Positions 1 through 7,345 of a DNA stretch of 40,049 nucleotides are shown here, piece by piece. Below the pieces are notes generated by a model, which saw only the letters and a program-made list of their open reading frames with translations, had not been told where the DNA came from and ran no database searches. The stretch's first letter is position 1. The number at the start of each line of letters is the position of its first letter. Source of the DNA: Thermacetogenium sp. UBA5472 (GTDB lineage Bacteria; Bacillota; DSM-12270; Thermacetogeniales; Thermacetogeniaceae); contig DIQC01000020.1 in assembly GCA_002426495.1 (NCBI GenBank), positions 2,717-42,765 of the forward strand, in the 5' to 3' direction. The translations under genes and the position numbers were made by a program.

Positions 1-1
1 C

Positions 2-1309
2 TGTCCCTGTGGCAGTGGGCGTAAGTTTAAGAAGTGCTGCCAGGGCTTGGTGGAGGATGCGACACGCCGTATCAGCCAGGCTGTGGGCGGGGGTTTTACG
101 CCTGAAGGGCATGAGGTTATAGAGACTCTGGGATTTTTGTGTGGGCTGCAGTCTGACGATGGGCATATGCCTTCTCCTGAGACTTTAGGCAGTGTGCTCA
201 ATGATGCCTGGGAAGCAGAGGAGTTGATACGTGGAAGCCTGGATGAGGGGGCTGTGAGTACCCTGTCTCTGGCGTTTCAAGTGTTGCTGGGGGAAAAGCA
301 GCAGCTAAGAGTGGTTAGAATTCCGGTATGGCAGTTTGCATCTGGGTCGGCTGACGATGAGGATGAGGATCTTTGGGATCTTATCGATCAGTACCTGACA
401 GGTGATGAGGGGCTGGAGTTTATTGAGGAGACAGTTAATTCTATTGGCTTGTCTCTACTTTATGATGATTACACTGATGAAGAGTTGAAAACCCTGCTCA
501 TTGCTTTAGGGTGGTTTGTCATTGATGACACCCGGGATTTATTTTTATATACTGTGCTGCACAAAACAAGGAGTGATTTAGCAGCAGCTGAGGAGAAAAT
601 GGATGAAATCATGAAAGAGCAGGGGAATGATGATCAGGGTGAAATGTATCAAGAATTACGTTCTGTTATGCGCCAGTATCCTGCCTATGATCAGATGTTG
701 GCTGATAATTTGAGTGATGATATTGGTCTTGTCATGTCTGCGGTTGCGGAGGGGGAGTTAAAAATTGAAGTTCCCCTTTATTCTGTTTTGGGTGGTATCT
801 ATGCTGTGTTCTCCAAACTTACGGAGATCTTGAAAAATTTGCACTCCAGGCCTTCTTTAAGTCCGCCTTTGGAGGAGACGCTCTTTGCGGATGGGGAGTA
901 TCATTATTTTTTCCCCCAGGTCATTGAGGCACTGCAGCGGGCTATGATGGAAACTGAGGATGAACAGTATAGAGATGCTTTGGATGGATTATTGTTTTTC
1001 CTCGTCCTATTAAGTGATACCAGGCAGATAAAAGTTATTAAATTGCTCTACATCAACTGCGTTCGCTCCTATGTCAGCGACCTTCCTGTTGATTTGCCTG
1101 AGGCTAATGTGGAATTTGTCGCAGTGAGTGATTACTGTGACCGAGGGCTCATCGAACGCTACGCATCTCACCTAGAGTCTCTTGAAATGCTAGAGGAAGC
1201 CACCCATGTACGGGATGTTTTCAATACTATGGGAGAAAAAGCAGGACAGGATGTGGGTGTTTTCACAGATGAGTTGATTGAACTGGCCAAATCGGTAATG
1301 GCTGAATGA
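2..1309 (+). CDS. SEC-C zinc-motif protein, 5' end outside window
   Basis: The frame is open from the first bases of the window and runs to a TGA at 1307-1309. Its first residues read CPCGSGRKFKKCC, a textbook SEC-C zinc-binding motif (C-x-C-GSG-x4-CC), so the TTG at position 47 is not the start; the true start lies upstream of the window, probably only about ten residues away because SEC-C motifs of this kind often sit near the N-terminus. The remaining roughly 420 residues are acidic and mostly helical in composition, with no second domain I recognise. SEC-C is the metal motif seen at the SecA C-terminus and in many uncharacterised proteins, where it mediates ribosome or protein contacts. 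Function here is unknown. The stop codon touches a dispersed palindromic repeat, and a likely terminator follows at 1405-1436. Confidence 0.75.
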   Translation, partial: CPCGSGRKFKKCCQGLVEDATRRISQAVGGGFTPEGHEVIETLGFLCGLQSDDGHMPSPETLGSVLNDAWEAEELIRGSLDEGAVSTLSLAFQVLLGEKQQLRVVRIPVWQFASGSADDEDEDLWDLIDQYLTGDEGLEFIEETVNSIGLSLLYDDYTDEELKTLLIALGWFVIDDTRDLFLYTVLHKTRSDLAAAEEKMDEIMKEQGNDDQGEMYQELRSVMRQYPAYDQMLADNLSDDIGLVMSAVAEGELKIEVPLYSVLGGIYAVFSKLTEILKNLHSRPSLSPPLEETLFADGEYHYFFPQVIEALQRAMMETEDEQYRDALDGLLFFLVLLSDTRQIKVIKLLYINCVRSYVSDLPVDLPEANVEFVAVSDYCDRGLIERYASHLESLEMLEEATHVRDVFNTMGEKAGQDVGVFTDELIELAKSVMAE

Positions 1310-1320
1310 CACAGGTGACG

Positions 1321-1349
1321 TGACACAGGGGGACGGTTCTCTTGTGTCA
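1321..1349. repeat. Dispersed GGGACGG palindrome, copy 1
   Basis: Arms TGACACA and TTGTGTCA are complementary around a GGGGGACGGTTCTC centre. First of about twenty copies of this family in the window; it begins 12 bases after the SEC-C gene stop. Confidence 0.8.
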
Positions 1350-1357
1350 AGGAGAAC

Positions 1358-1389
1358 TGGCCTGCCAAGGGGACAGTCCCTTTGTGCCA
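1358..1389. repeat. Dispersed palindrome, degenerate copy
   Basis: TGGC/GCCA ends enclose AAGGGGACAGTCCCTTT, itself nearly palindromic. It resembles the family with a GGGAC centre but is a weaker match. Confidence 0.5.
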
Positions 1390-1404
1390 TCAATTAAATA
1401 AGAG

Positions 1405-1436
1405 GAACTGGCCTTTCGGGGGCGGTTCTTTTTTTA
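1405..1436 (+). terminator. Probable intrinsic terminator after SEC-C gene
   Basis: GAACTGGCC pairs imperfectly with GGGCGGTTC across a TTTCGG loop, and seven T follow at 1429-1435. The stem has one mismatch and one G-U pair. It separates the SEC-C gene from the phosphate region. Confidence 0.6.
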
Positions 1437-1454
1437 TTGAGATGGGTGGGGGAA

Positions 1455-1515
1455 TTAACATTGCCTTAATCAAATGAATAGTCTTTGTTAATAAATCCAT
1501 AAAGAGATGTTAATT
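1455..1515 (+). promoter_or_regulatory. Pho-box array upstream of pstS1
   Basis: Hexamers resembling TTAACA recur at exactly 11-bp steps: TTAACA (1455), TTAATC (1466), AATAGT (1477), TTAATA (1488), ATAAAG (1499) and TTAATT (1510). Four of the six are good matches. This matches PhoP boxes of Bacillus (TT[ATC]A[CT]A with about 5-bp spacers). It lies just ahead of a phosphate-binding lipoprotein gene and near phoP/phoR, so phosphate-starvation control is likely. The array also shows that the ATG at 1507 is not the pstS start. Confidence 0.65.
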
Positions 1516-1572
1516 ATCAAGGCTTACAATGGAGCAAAAGCTACAACAATTAGCGAGGAGGTTAACAAGTCA

Positions 1573-2415
1573 ATGAAGATTTCCAAGGTGAAGTTGTTGG
1601 GAGTGGTGTTGGCCGCAATGCTTTTAATGGTGGCGGCGGTTGGCTGTGCCGATTCTGGCACTGAGAACGGGGATACTGAACAAACTGAAACATTGGAAGG
1701 CAATATTACTATTGCAGGTTCAACTTCTGTACAGCCTCTTTCTGAGGAACTGGCAAGCGCTTTTATGGAACAAAACCAGGGTGTTGAGATTAACGTAGCT
1801 GGTGGCGGTTCTGGAGCAGGGATTAAAGCAGCCCAGGAAGGTACTGCGGATATAGGTGCTTCTTCACGTGAACTCAAGGAAGAGGAGAAGGGGCTTAATG
1901 AAACCGTTATTGCTAAAGATGGAATAGCTATAGTTATTCATCCGGATAACGCTGTCGAAGGCTTGACTCTGGAAGAAACGCAAAAAATATTTGCAGGCGA
2001 GATCACTGATTGGAAGGACGTCGGTGGAGAGGGCGGAGCAATTAATGTGTTTACCAGAGAAGAAGGCTCCGGAACTCGTGACGCTTTTGAGGAAATCGTA
2101 ATGGGAGATGCAAAGATCAGCGCAAAAGCTGGTGTGCAAAATTCAACTGGTGCTGTGCGCACTGCTGTCTCAGGTGATGTTAACGGTATAGGATATATCT
2201 CACTGGGCAGTTTGGACGAGTCGGTGACAGCTCTTAAAATCGATGATGTTGAAGCAACTAACGAAACGATACAGGATGGAACATATAAGGTTGCCCGCCC
2301 ATTCCTCTACTTGACCAAGGAAGAACCTGAAGGCGTTGTCAAAGCTTTTATCGACTTTGTGCTGAGTGCTGAGGGACAGGAGATAGTAGCGGACGGTTTT
2401 ATCCCGGTAAAATAG
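1573..2415 (+). CDS. pstS: Phosphate ABC transporter substrate-binding lipoprotein (PstS), copy 1
   Basis: Periplasmic-type binding protein that delivers inorganic phosphate to the PstCAB transporter; in a Gram-positive cell it is tethered outside the membrane as a lipoprotein. From the ATG at 1573 the product is 280 residues with an N-terminal hydrophobic stretch ending in an AAVGC lipobox. Family signatures follow: ITIAGSTSVQPLSEELA near the start of the mature protein, GAGIKAAQEGTADIGASSRELK, and FTREEGSGTRDAFEE, which carry the Ser, Arg, Asp and Thr ligands of bound phosphate. The start is chosen because AGGAGG lies at 1556-1561 and the reading frame upstream falls inside the Pho-box array. 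It is about half identical by eye to the second PstS at 6434, so the pair are probable paralogues. A short terminator follows. Confidence 0.93.
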   Translation: MKISKVKLLGVVLAAMLLMVAAVGCADSGTENGDTEQTETLEGNITIAGSTSVQPLSEELASAFMEQNQGVEINVAGGGSGAGIKAAQEGTADIGASSRELKEEEKGLNETVIAKDGIAIVIHPDNAVEGLTLEETQKIFAGEITDWKDVGGEGGAINVFTREEGSGTRDAFEEIVMGDAKISAKAGVQNSTGAVRTAVSGDVNGIGYISLGSLDESVTALKIDDVEATNETIQDGTYKVARPFLYLTKEEPEGVVKAFIDFVLSAEGQEIVADGFIPVK

Positions 2416-2468
2416 TAAAATAGCGGCAGCAGGTTCTACCGACTCAATGAGGATGTTCAGCAATAATT

Positions 2469-2493
2469 GGGGGGATTCTCTCCCCTTTCCTTT
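2469..2493 (+). terminator. Intrinsic terminator after pstS1
   Basis: GGGGGGA pairs with TCTCCCC (7 bp with one G-U) around a 3-nt loop, followed by TTTCCTTT. It would let pstS1 be a monocistronic, highly expressed message. Two TATAAT hexamers at 2496-2501 and 2537-2542, within similar GTTATAATAATGAAG-like sequences, may be -10 elements for phoP, but no good -35 is visible. Confidence 0.55.
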
Positions 2494-2656
2494 GTTATAA
2501 TAATGAAGAAAAGGCAGGTGTATAACTTCCCTCTGTTATAATGAAGATGACCCTCTAAGGATGACCCCCCCTTCGCTGTTGCCGGTCTTTTACACCGACC
2601 TGTGAGGGAAAAATGCTTTAGGAGAGAAGGGGAAGCATAAGGAGGTAGAATGTATC

Positions 2657-3358
2657 TTGTCTTCCAAGGTTCTTATAGTAGATGATGAAGAAGCGATTGT
2701 CAAACTTGTTTCCTTTAATCTGGAAAAGGAAGGCTTTGAGACTCTGGCCGCTTATGATGGGCGTGAAGCATTGGATATAATCCGCCGGGAGCCTCTGGAT
2801 TTGGTTGTGCTTGATGTGATGCTTCCGGAGATGGATGGCCTTTCCCTCTGCCGCCAGCTGCGCCTGGATGGGATCCAAGTGCCTATCTTGATGCTGACGG
2901 CAAAAGATGGAGAGATCGATAAGGTTCTTGGTTTAGAGATCGGAGCTGATGATTATCTGACCAAGCCCTTCAGCCCTCGGGAGTTAGTGGCCCGGGTAAG
3001 GGCACTCCTGCGCCGCACAAAGGAAGCTAAAGATGAGCCGGAAGAACTGTTGAAGCTGGGTTCACTAGAGATATTCCCTTTAAGGTATGAAGTGAGGCGT
3101 GATGGCAGAGAACTGGATCTGACCTCCAGGGAGTTTGAGTTGCTCCTTCTCTTTTGCCAGAATAAAGGCATAGTAATGAGCAGGGAGCAGATCTTGGAAA
3201 AGGTGTGGGGATATGATTTTTATGGGGATGCCCGAGTGGTTGATGTGCATATCAGGCATTTGAGGGAGAAGATCGAGATTGACCCTAGCAATCCCCGTTA
3301 TATTAAAACTGTGCGGGGGGTGGGTTACAAGTTACAGCAACCAGAAGAACTAATGTGA
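2657..3358 (+). CDS. phoP: PhoB/PhoP-type response regulator
   Basis: OmpR-family transcription factor of a two-component system. Receiver domain at residues 4-118 with the acid pocket D9/D10, phospho-acceptor D53 in LVVLDVMLPEMDG, T81 and K103. A winged-helix DNA-binding domain follows (about 135-230) with the conserved GYDFYGDARVVDVHIRHLREK recognition region ending in VRGVGYKL. The start is a TTG at 2657 behind GGAGG at 2641-2645; the nearby ATG at 2650 is in another frame. It overlaps the kinase gene by 4 nt (ATGTGA arrangement), indicating coupled translation. Position beside pst genes and a PhoR-like kinase identifies it as the phosphate regulator; the Pho boxes at 1455 and 6293 are its expected targets. 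Confidence 0.9.
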   Translation: MSSKVLIVDDEEAIVKLVSFNLEKEGFETLAAYDGREALDIIRREPLDLVVLDVMLPEMDGLSLCRQLRLDGIQVPILMLTAKDGEIDKVLGLEIGADDYLTKPFSPRELVARVRALLRRTKEAKDEPEELLKLGSLEIFPLRYEVRRDGRELDLTSREFELLLLFCQNKGIVMSREQILEKVWGYDFYGDARVVDVHIRHLREKIEIDPSNPRYIKTVRGVGYKLQQPEELM

Positions 3359-4746
3359 TCGCTATCAGATTGACTCTGGGATTTCTCATGATCTTGGGGG
3401 CTGCTGTGTTAACTCTAGGGTTTGTCATTTATTTCTCCTTGCCTTATGGGATTGCAGTGGCGGCATTGGTCTTTGTCATCAGCATGATTCTGGCGATTCT
3501 GCTGGTGCAGAGGGTTACGCATCCTCTAGATGAATTTACCCGGGTTGTGCAGCAGCTTGCGGGTGGCAACTGGAGTGTCCGTCTTAATCACCGGGATCAG
3601 GATGAACTGGGTGAGGTGGCGCTTTATTTAAACAGTTTTTCAGATAAGGTCAGGGGAACGCTGGCAGCTCTGGAAGAGAGCAAGAGCAGATTAGAGACTA
3701 TTGTTGCCAATATGGAAAGTGGTGTGCTGTTAGTAAACAGCGATGGCCAGGTGGTTTTGTTTAATCCCGCTGCAGAGGAAATCCTGGGGGTTGCGGACAA
3801 GAACATTCTGGGAAAATCGCAGGTAGAAGCATTACATAACTATTCTTTGAGCAGTTTAATCACGGAGGTTTTTGCTGAGGGAGAGGTGCGGTGCGCTGAA
3901 ATTTCCCTGTTTTATCCGCAAGAACGCATTCTTGAAGTAACTGCTGCGCCTGTATTGGGGGAGCGGAGTAAAAAGTCAGGTGTGGTGGTTGTGCTCTATG
4001 ACATTACCGAGACCAGAGGATTGGAAAGAATGCGGGCTGAGTTTATGGCTAATGTTTCCCATGAGTTGAAGACCCCGGTTACATCGATCAAGGGTTTTGC
4101 GGAAACGCTTCTTGACGGAGCTCTGTACAATCACCGTTCTGCAGAGGAGTTCGTGAATATCATCAATGACGAGGCGAACAGACTGAGCAGACTGGTTAAT
4201 GATATCCTGGAGCTTTCCCGAATCGAGTTTCAGGAAGTAAAGCCCCAGCTGATGCCCCTGGATTTGACATTAAGAATCAAGGAGATAGTTGATGTGATGG
4301 AGCCCCGTTTCCTAAAAAAGGGCTTATCTTTAAAGGCGATAGTTCCCAGTCACCCTGTGATAGTATCGGCTGATGCACATATGATCCACCAGTCTGTGGA
4401 AAATCTGCTGGATAACAGTTTGAAATATACACCGGAGGGTGGTCAAGTGACGATCACGCTGTTGTCTGAGCCGGAAGAGGCGGTTGTAATAGTGGAGGAT
4501 GATGGGAATGGTGTTCCTGAGGAAGATCTGGATCGTGTTTTTGAGCGTTTCTATCGTGTGGATAAAACCAGGAGTCGGAAGTTGGGTGGAACGGGATTGG
4601 GGTTGGCTATTGTAAAACACATTGTCAGTGCCCATGGAGGTCGCGTTTGGGCAGAAAGTGAACTAGGCAGGGGCTCTAGTTTCTATATTTCCCTGCCTAC
4701 CGGAGAGAAGATAGGGGGTTCAGGAAGGCATGGAGACAAAGAATAA
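3355..4746 (+). CDS. phoR: PhoR-type sensor histidine kinase, minimal sensor
   Basis: Membrane histidine kinase partner of the response regulator just upstream. Order: two closely spaced membrane segments (about residues 5-27 and 31-52), HAMP (53-107), PAS (about 108-215), HisKA with H236 in NVSHELKTP, and HATPase with the N-box NLLDNSLKYTPEGG, G1 DDGNGVP and G2 GGTGLGLAIVKH. Only about four residues separate the two membrane helices, so there is essentially no extracytoplasmic sensor. Family members of this shape sense phosphate through PhoU and the Pst transporter rather than by binding ligand outside. Its last 17 nt overlap the start of pstB in another frame, which ties kinase and transporter ATPase expression together. 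Confidence 0.9.
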   Translation: MIAIRLTLGFLMILGAAVLTLGFVIYFSLPYGIAVAALVFVISMILAILLVQRVTHPLDEFTRVVQQLAGGNWSVRLNHRDQDELGEVALYLNSFSDKVRGTLAALEESKSRLETIVANMESGVLLVNSDGQVVLFNPAAEEILGVADKNILGKSQVEALHNYSLSSLITEVFAEGEVRCAEISLFYPQERILEVTAAPVLGERSKKSGVVVVLYDITETRGLERMRAEFMANVSHELKTPVTSIKGFAETLLDGALYNHRSAEEFVNIINDEANRLSRLVNDILELSRIEFQEVKPQLMPLDLTLRIKEIVDVMEPRFLKKGLSLKAIVPSHPVIVSADAHMIHQSVENLLDNSLKYTPEGGQVTITLLSEPEEAVVIVEDDGNGVPEEDLDRVFERFYRVDKTRSRKLGGTGLGLAIVKHIVSAHGGRVWAESELGRGSSFYISLPTGEKIGGSGRHGDKE

Positions 4747-5491
4747 ATTTGAAATTCACAACCTAGATCTGTACTATGGCTCTAACAAAGTACTAAAAGA
4801 CATTAATTTGGATATCGCTTCTCACCAAGTGACAGCCTTGATCGGGCCCTCCGGGTGCGGTAAGTCCAGTTTGCTCAGGACATTGAATAGGATGAACGAT
4901 CTTATCCCCTCGGCCAGGGTCGAAGGTTCTGTTTTGTTGGATGGAGAAGATATATACGATAGTGAGACAGATGTGGTCGGCCTGCGCAACCGAGTGGGAA
5001 TGGTTTTTCAAAGCCCGAATCCTTTCCCTAAATCAATCTTTGAGAATGTCGCTTATGGGCCGCGCCGCCATGGAGAGCGGGACCGGAAGGTGCTAAAGGA
5101 AATAGTGGTAAGAAGCCTGAAGGAGGCGGCTCTCTGGAATGAGGTCAAAGACAGTTTGCATAAATCGGCATTCCAGCTGTCTGGAGGGCAGCAGCAGCGT
5201 CTTTGTATTGCCAGGGCTTTGGCGGTGCAACCTGAGGTGCTGCTGATGGATGAACCCTGTTCGGCACTGGATCCCATTTCTACCTCCAGGGTCGAGGACC
5301 TGATCCATGAACTGAAAAAGGATTACACTATTATTATTGTCACCCATAATATGCAGCAGGCGGCAAGAGTTTCTCAGTATACCGCGTTTTTGCTGACTGG
5401 ATCACTGATCGAGTTCGATGAGACAGATAAGATTTTTACCAAACCATCCAAGGAGGAGACCGAGGGCTATATTACCGGCCGTTTTGGCTAA
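4730..5491 (+). CDS. pstB: Phosphate ABC transporter ATP-binding protein (PstB)
   Basis: Cytoplasmic ATPase driving phosphate import through PstC-PstA. Walker A is GPSGCGKSS with K45, the ABC signature is LSGGQQQR, and Walker B VLLMDEP is followed by the PstB-typical CSALDPIST. Length of 253 residues is normal for the family. Translation starts at an ATG inside the last codons of phoR (17-nt overlap), and phoU follows 19 nt after its stop. Unusually, pstB is upstream of phoU and the second pstS-pstC-pstA set, rather than after pstA; no second pstB is present, so this one must serve the PstCA permease encoded at 7346-9045. Confidence 0.95.
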   Translation: METKNKFEIHNLDLYYGSNKVLKDINLDIASHQVTALIGPSGCGKSSLLRTLNRMNDLIPSARVEGSVLLDGEDIYDSETDVVGLRNRVGMVFQSPNPFPKSIFENVAYGPRRHGERDRKVLKEIVVRSLKEAALWNEVKDSLHKSAFQLSGGQQQRLCIARALAVQPEVLLMDEPCSALDPISTSRVEDLIHELKKDYTIIIVTHNMQQAARVSQYTAFLLTGSLIEFDETDKIFTKPSKEETEGYITGRFG

Positions 5492-5510
5492 GAGAAAGGG
5501 ATGAAGGCCA

Positions 5511-6167
5511 GTGGCTAGAAAATCCTATAGTGAACAGCTTGCTGGGTTGAAAGAAGATGTTTTGAAGATGGGAACCATGGTGGAAGAAGCGATCTATAAT
5601 GCTGTGAAATCCTTGAAAAAACGGGATGATGAACTGGCCCAGCAGGTGATCGATGGGGATGATGCCATCGATGATTTTATGATCGAGATCGAGGACTGCT
5701 GTATAACGCTGCTTGCCTTGCAGCAGCCGATGGCCACGGATCTGCGTGTGATTACTACAGCCATCAAGATTATCACCGACCTGGAGCGCATGGCGGACCT
5801 GGCTGGCGATATTGCCAAGGTGACTATCCGCATTTCCGAGCAGCCGCTGATCAAGCCATTGATCGATATACCGCGCATGATGAAAATTACCCAGGAGATG
5901 ACCAGGATCAGCTTGGAGGCTTATGTCAACGAGGCACCGGAGCAGGTGGACTGTTTGATCGAATTTGACCATGAAGTTGATGATCTTTATAATCAGGTTT
6001 TAAGTGAACTTGTGGTCTTAATGATGGTTGATTCCCAAACTATCAAGCAGGCTACACAGCTTCTTTTTGTTGCTCGATTTTTGGAGAGAATCGCCGATCA
6101 CGCTACAAATGTTGGCGAAGCAGTCTATTTTATGGTCAGGGGTGAACGCAAAGATCTTAACCAATGA
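5511..6167 (+). CDS. phoU: Phosphate signalling regulator PhoU
   Basis: PhoU links Pst transport to PhoR activity and keeps the Pho response off when phosphate is plentiful. The 218-residue product is all-helical in character, with two PhoU repeats, each carrying the E/D-x-x-x-D metal-binding pattern (for example ITDLERMADLAGDIAKV in the first half and FLERIADHATNVGEAV in the second). Start is a GTG at 5511 with AAGGG upstream. The stop codon TGA is itself part of a dispersed palindrome (6163-6195). It lies between pstB and pstS2, all on one strand. Confidence 0.95.
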   Translation: MARKSYSEQLAGLKEDVLKMGTMVEEAIYNAVKSLKKRDDELAQQVIDGDDAIDDFMIEIEDCCITLLALQQPMATDLRVITTAIKIITDLERMADLAGDIAKVTIRISEQPLIKPLIDIPRMMKITQEMTRISLEAYVNEAPEQVDCLIEFDHEVDDLYNQVLSELVVLMMVDSQTIKQATQLLFVARFLERIADHATNVGEAVYFMVRGERKDLNQ

Positions 6168-6195
6168 GTCAAAGGGACGGGGGTTTTGACTCATT
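6163..6195. repeat. Dispersed palindrome, GAGTCA-arm copy overlapping phoU stop
   Basis: AATGAGTCAAA and TTTGACTCATT are perfect complements around GGGACGGGGGT. The phoU stop codon (TGA, 6165-6167) lies in the left arm. Confidence 0.85.
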
Positions 6196-6207
6196 CCCAC
6201 ATCTCAA

Positions 6208-6225
6208 ATGACGGGGGTCTTGTCA
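6208..6225. repeat. Dispersed palindrome, short copy
   Basis: ATGAC/GTCAT arms around GGGGGTCTT; a shortened member of the family directly before the next copy. Confidence 0.6.
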
Positions 6226-6227
6226 TA

Positions 6228-6263
6228 CGTGACACGGGACGGCGGCGCGGTTCTCTTGTCACG
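6228..6263. repeat. Dispersed palindrome, GTGACA-arm copy
   Basis: CGTGACA and TGTCACG arms enclose GGGACGG with a GCGGCGC expansion and then TTCTCT. Confidence 0.75.
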
Positions 6264-6292
6264 CATTTTTGATAAAGATTTGCAATCTAAAT

Positions 6293-6349
6293 TTAATCTA
6301 TAGTTAATATTTCCTTAATCTATTGTCTGTAAGCTAGAAATAATATAAC
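6293..6349 (+). promoter_or_regulatory. Pho-box array and -10 region upstream of pstS2
   Basis: TTAATC (6293), TTAATA (6304) and TTAATC (6315) sit in exact 11-bp phase, with a weaker TCTGTA at 6326. A TATAAC at 6344-6349 (alternatively TATACT at 6352) lies at the right distance to be the -10 element of a PhoP-activated promoter whose Pho boxes replace the -35. This is the cleaner of the two Pho-box arrays in the window and would drive pstS2-pstC-pstA. Confidence 0.7.
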
Positions 6350-6433
6350 AGTATACTACAGTAAATATGAGAGTGTGATGCGGGCACGGTCCTTTAGTCA
6401 CGCCGGTAGCCAGACTGGAATAGGGGTTTTGGA

Positions 6434-7258
6434 ATGATTTCAAGATTAAAGAGATCTGTTAGTGTTAAGATATTGTTCGTTATCTTGGTTGTGGCGCTCC
6501 TGGCGGGAGGCTGTGCCTCTGCTGATCCTGAAAATACTATCAATATTTCTGGTTCCTCTTCAATTCAGCCTCTTTCAGAGGAACTGGCCAACGCCTTTAT
6601 GGAAGAAAACTCGGAGATCACGATCAATGTAGCGGGCGGGGGTTCCAGTGCGGGGATCAAAGCGACTCGGGATGGAACCTCAGATATCGGAGCATCTTCC
6701 CGGGAACTGGAAAGTGATGAAAGGGAGGGACTGACAGTGATCCCTATTGCTATTGATGGGATTACTCTGGTAGTCAATCCGGAAAGTCAGGTGGACAACC
6801 TGACTTTGGAACAGGTGCGGCTCATCTATAGTGGACAGATCACCAACTGGAGTGAAGTTGGGGGGAAGGATGGGGCTATCAATACCTTCACCCGGGAGGA
6901 GGGTTCTGGAACCCGGGGCGCCTTTGAAGATCTGGTGATGAAGGGCGCCAAAATCAGCAGCAAGACGGGAGTCCAGAATACTACCGGCTCTCTGCGCACC
7001 GCTGTCGCCGGGGATCCTCATGCTATTGCTTATATATCTCTTGGCAATGTCAACGATAGTATCAAGGTGCTGGCAGTGGACGGCGTTATGCCTGAGAGTG
7101 AAACCATTAAAAATGGATCCTATAAGCTTACCCGCTCCTTTTTTTATCTTACCGGGGAGCAGCCCCGGGGAAATGCCAGGAATTTTATCGATTTTGTTCT
7201 CAGTCCGGATGGACAACAGATTGTAAGACAAAACTTTATATCAATTTCAGACAACTGA
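6434..7258 (+). CDS. pstS: Phosphate ABC transporter substrate-binding lipoprotein (PstS), copy 2
   Basis: Second phosphate-binding lipoprotein, 274 residues, with a signal peptide ending in a LLAGGC lipobox. It shows the same ligand motifs as the first copy: ISGSSSIQPLSEELA, GTSDIGASSREL and FTREEGSGTRGAFED. It has its own Pho-box promoter and heads the pstS2-pstC-pstA unit, so it is the likely main binding protein of the transporter; copy 1, which ends in a terminator, may be an extra high-level or differently tuned version. The stop codon lies within a short palindrome (7255-7271). Confidence 0.93.
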   Translation: MISRLKRSVSVKILFVILVVALLAGGCASADPENTINISGSSSIQPLSEELANAFMEENSEITINVAGGGSSAGIKATRDGTSDIGASSRELESDEREGLTVIPIAIDGITLVVNPESQVDNLTLEQVRLIYSGQITNWSEVGGKDGAINTFTREEGSGTRGAFEDLVMKGAKISSKTGVQNTTGSLRTAVAGDPHAIAYISLGNVNDSIKVLAVDGVMPESETIKNGSYKLTRSFFYLTGEQPRGNARNFIDFVLSPDGQQIVRQNFISISDN

Positions 7259-7271
7259 CATCCCTTGTCAG
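7255..7271. repeat. Short palindrome at pstS2 stop
   Basis: CTGACA/TGTCAG around TCCCT. Same TGACA/TGTCA arms as the dispersed family but with a collapsed centre; it includes the pstS2 TGA. Confidence 0.5.
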
Positions 7272-7345
7272 GGACGCCAGCCTCAGGGGAATGAGGGAGG
7301 TAGGTTCCTATTATTACATCGCTGAAAGAGACCTTTTATACTAAA

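Noticed and set aside
5472..5972. Long minus-strand frame (166 codons) opposite phoU
   Set aside because: It lies opposite the well-supported phoU gene, has no ribosome binding site and its histidine-rich product matches nothing; a codon-bias shadow.
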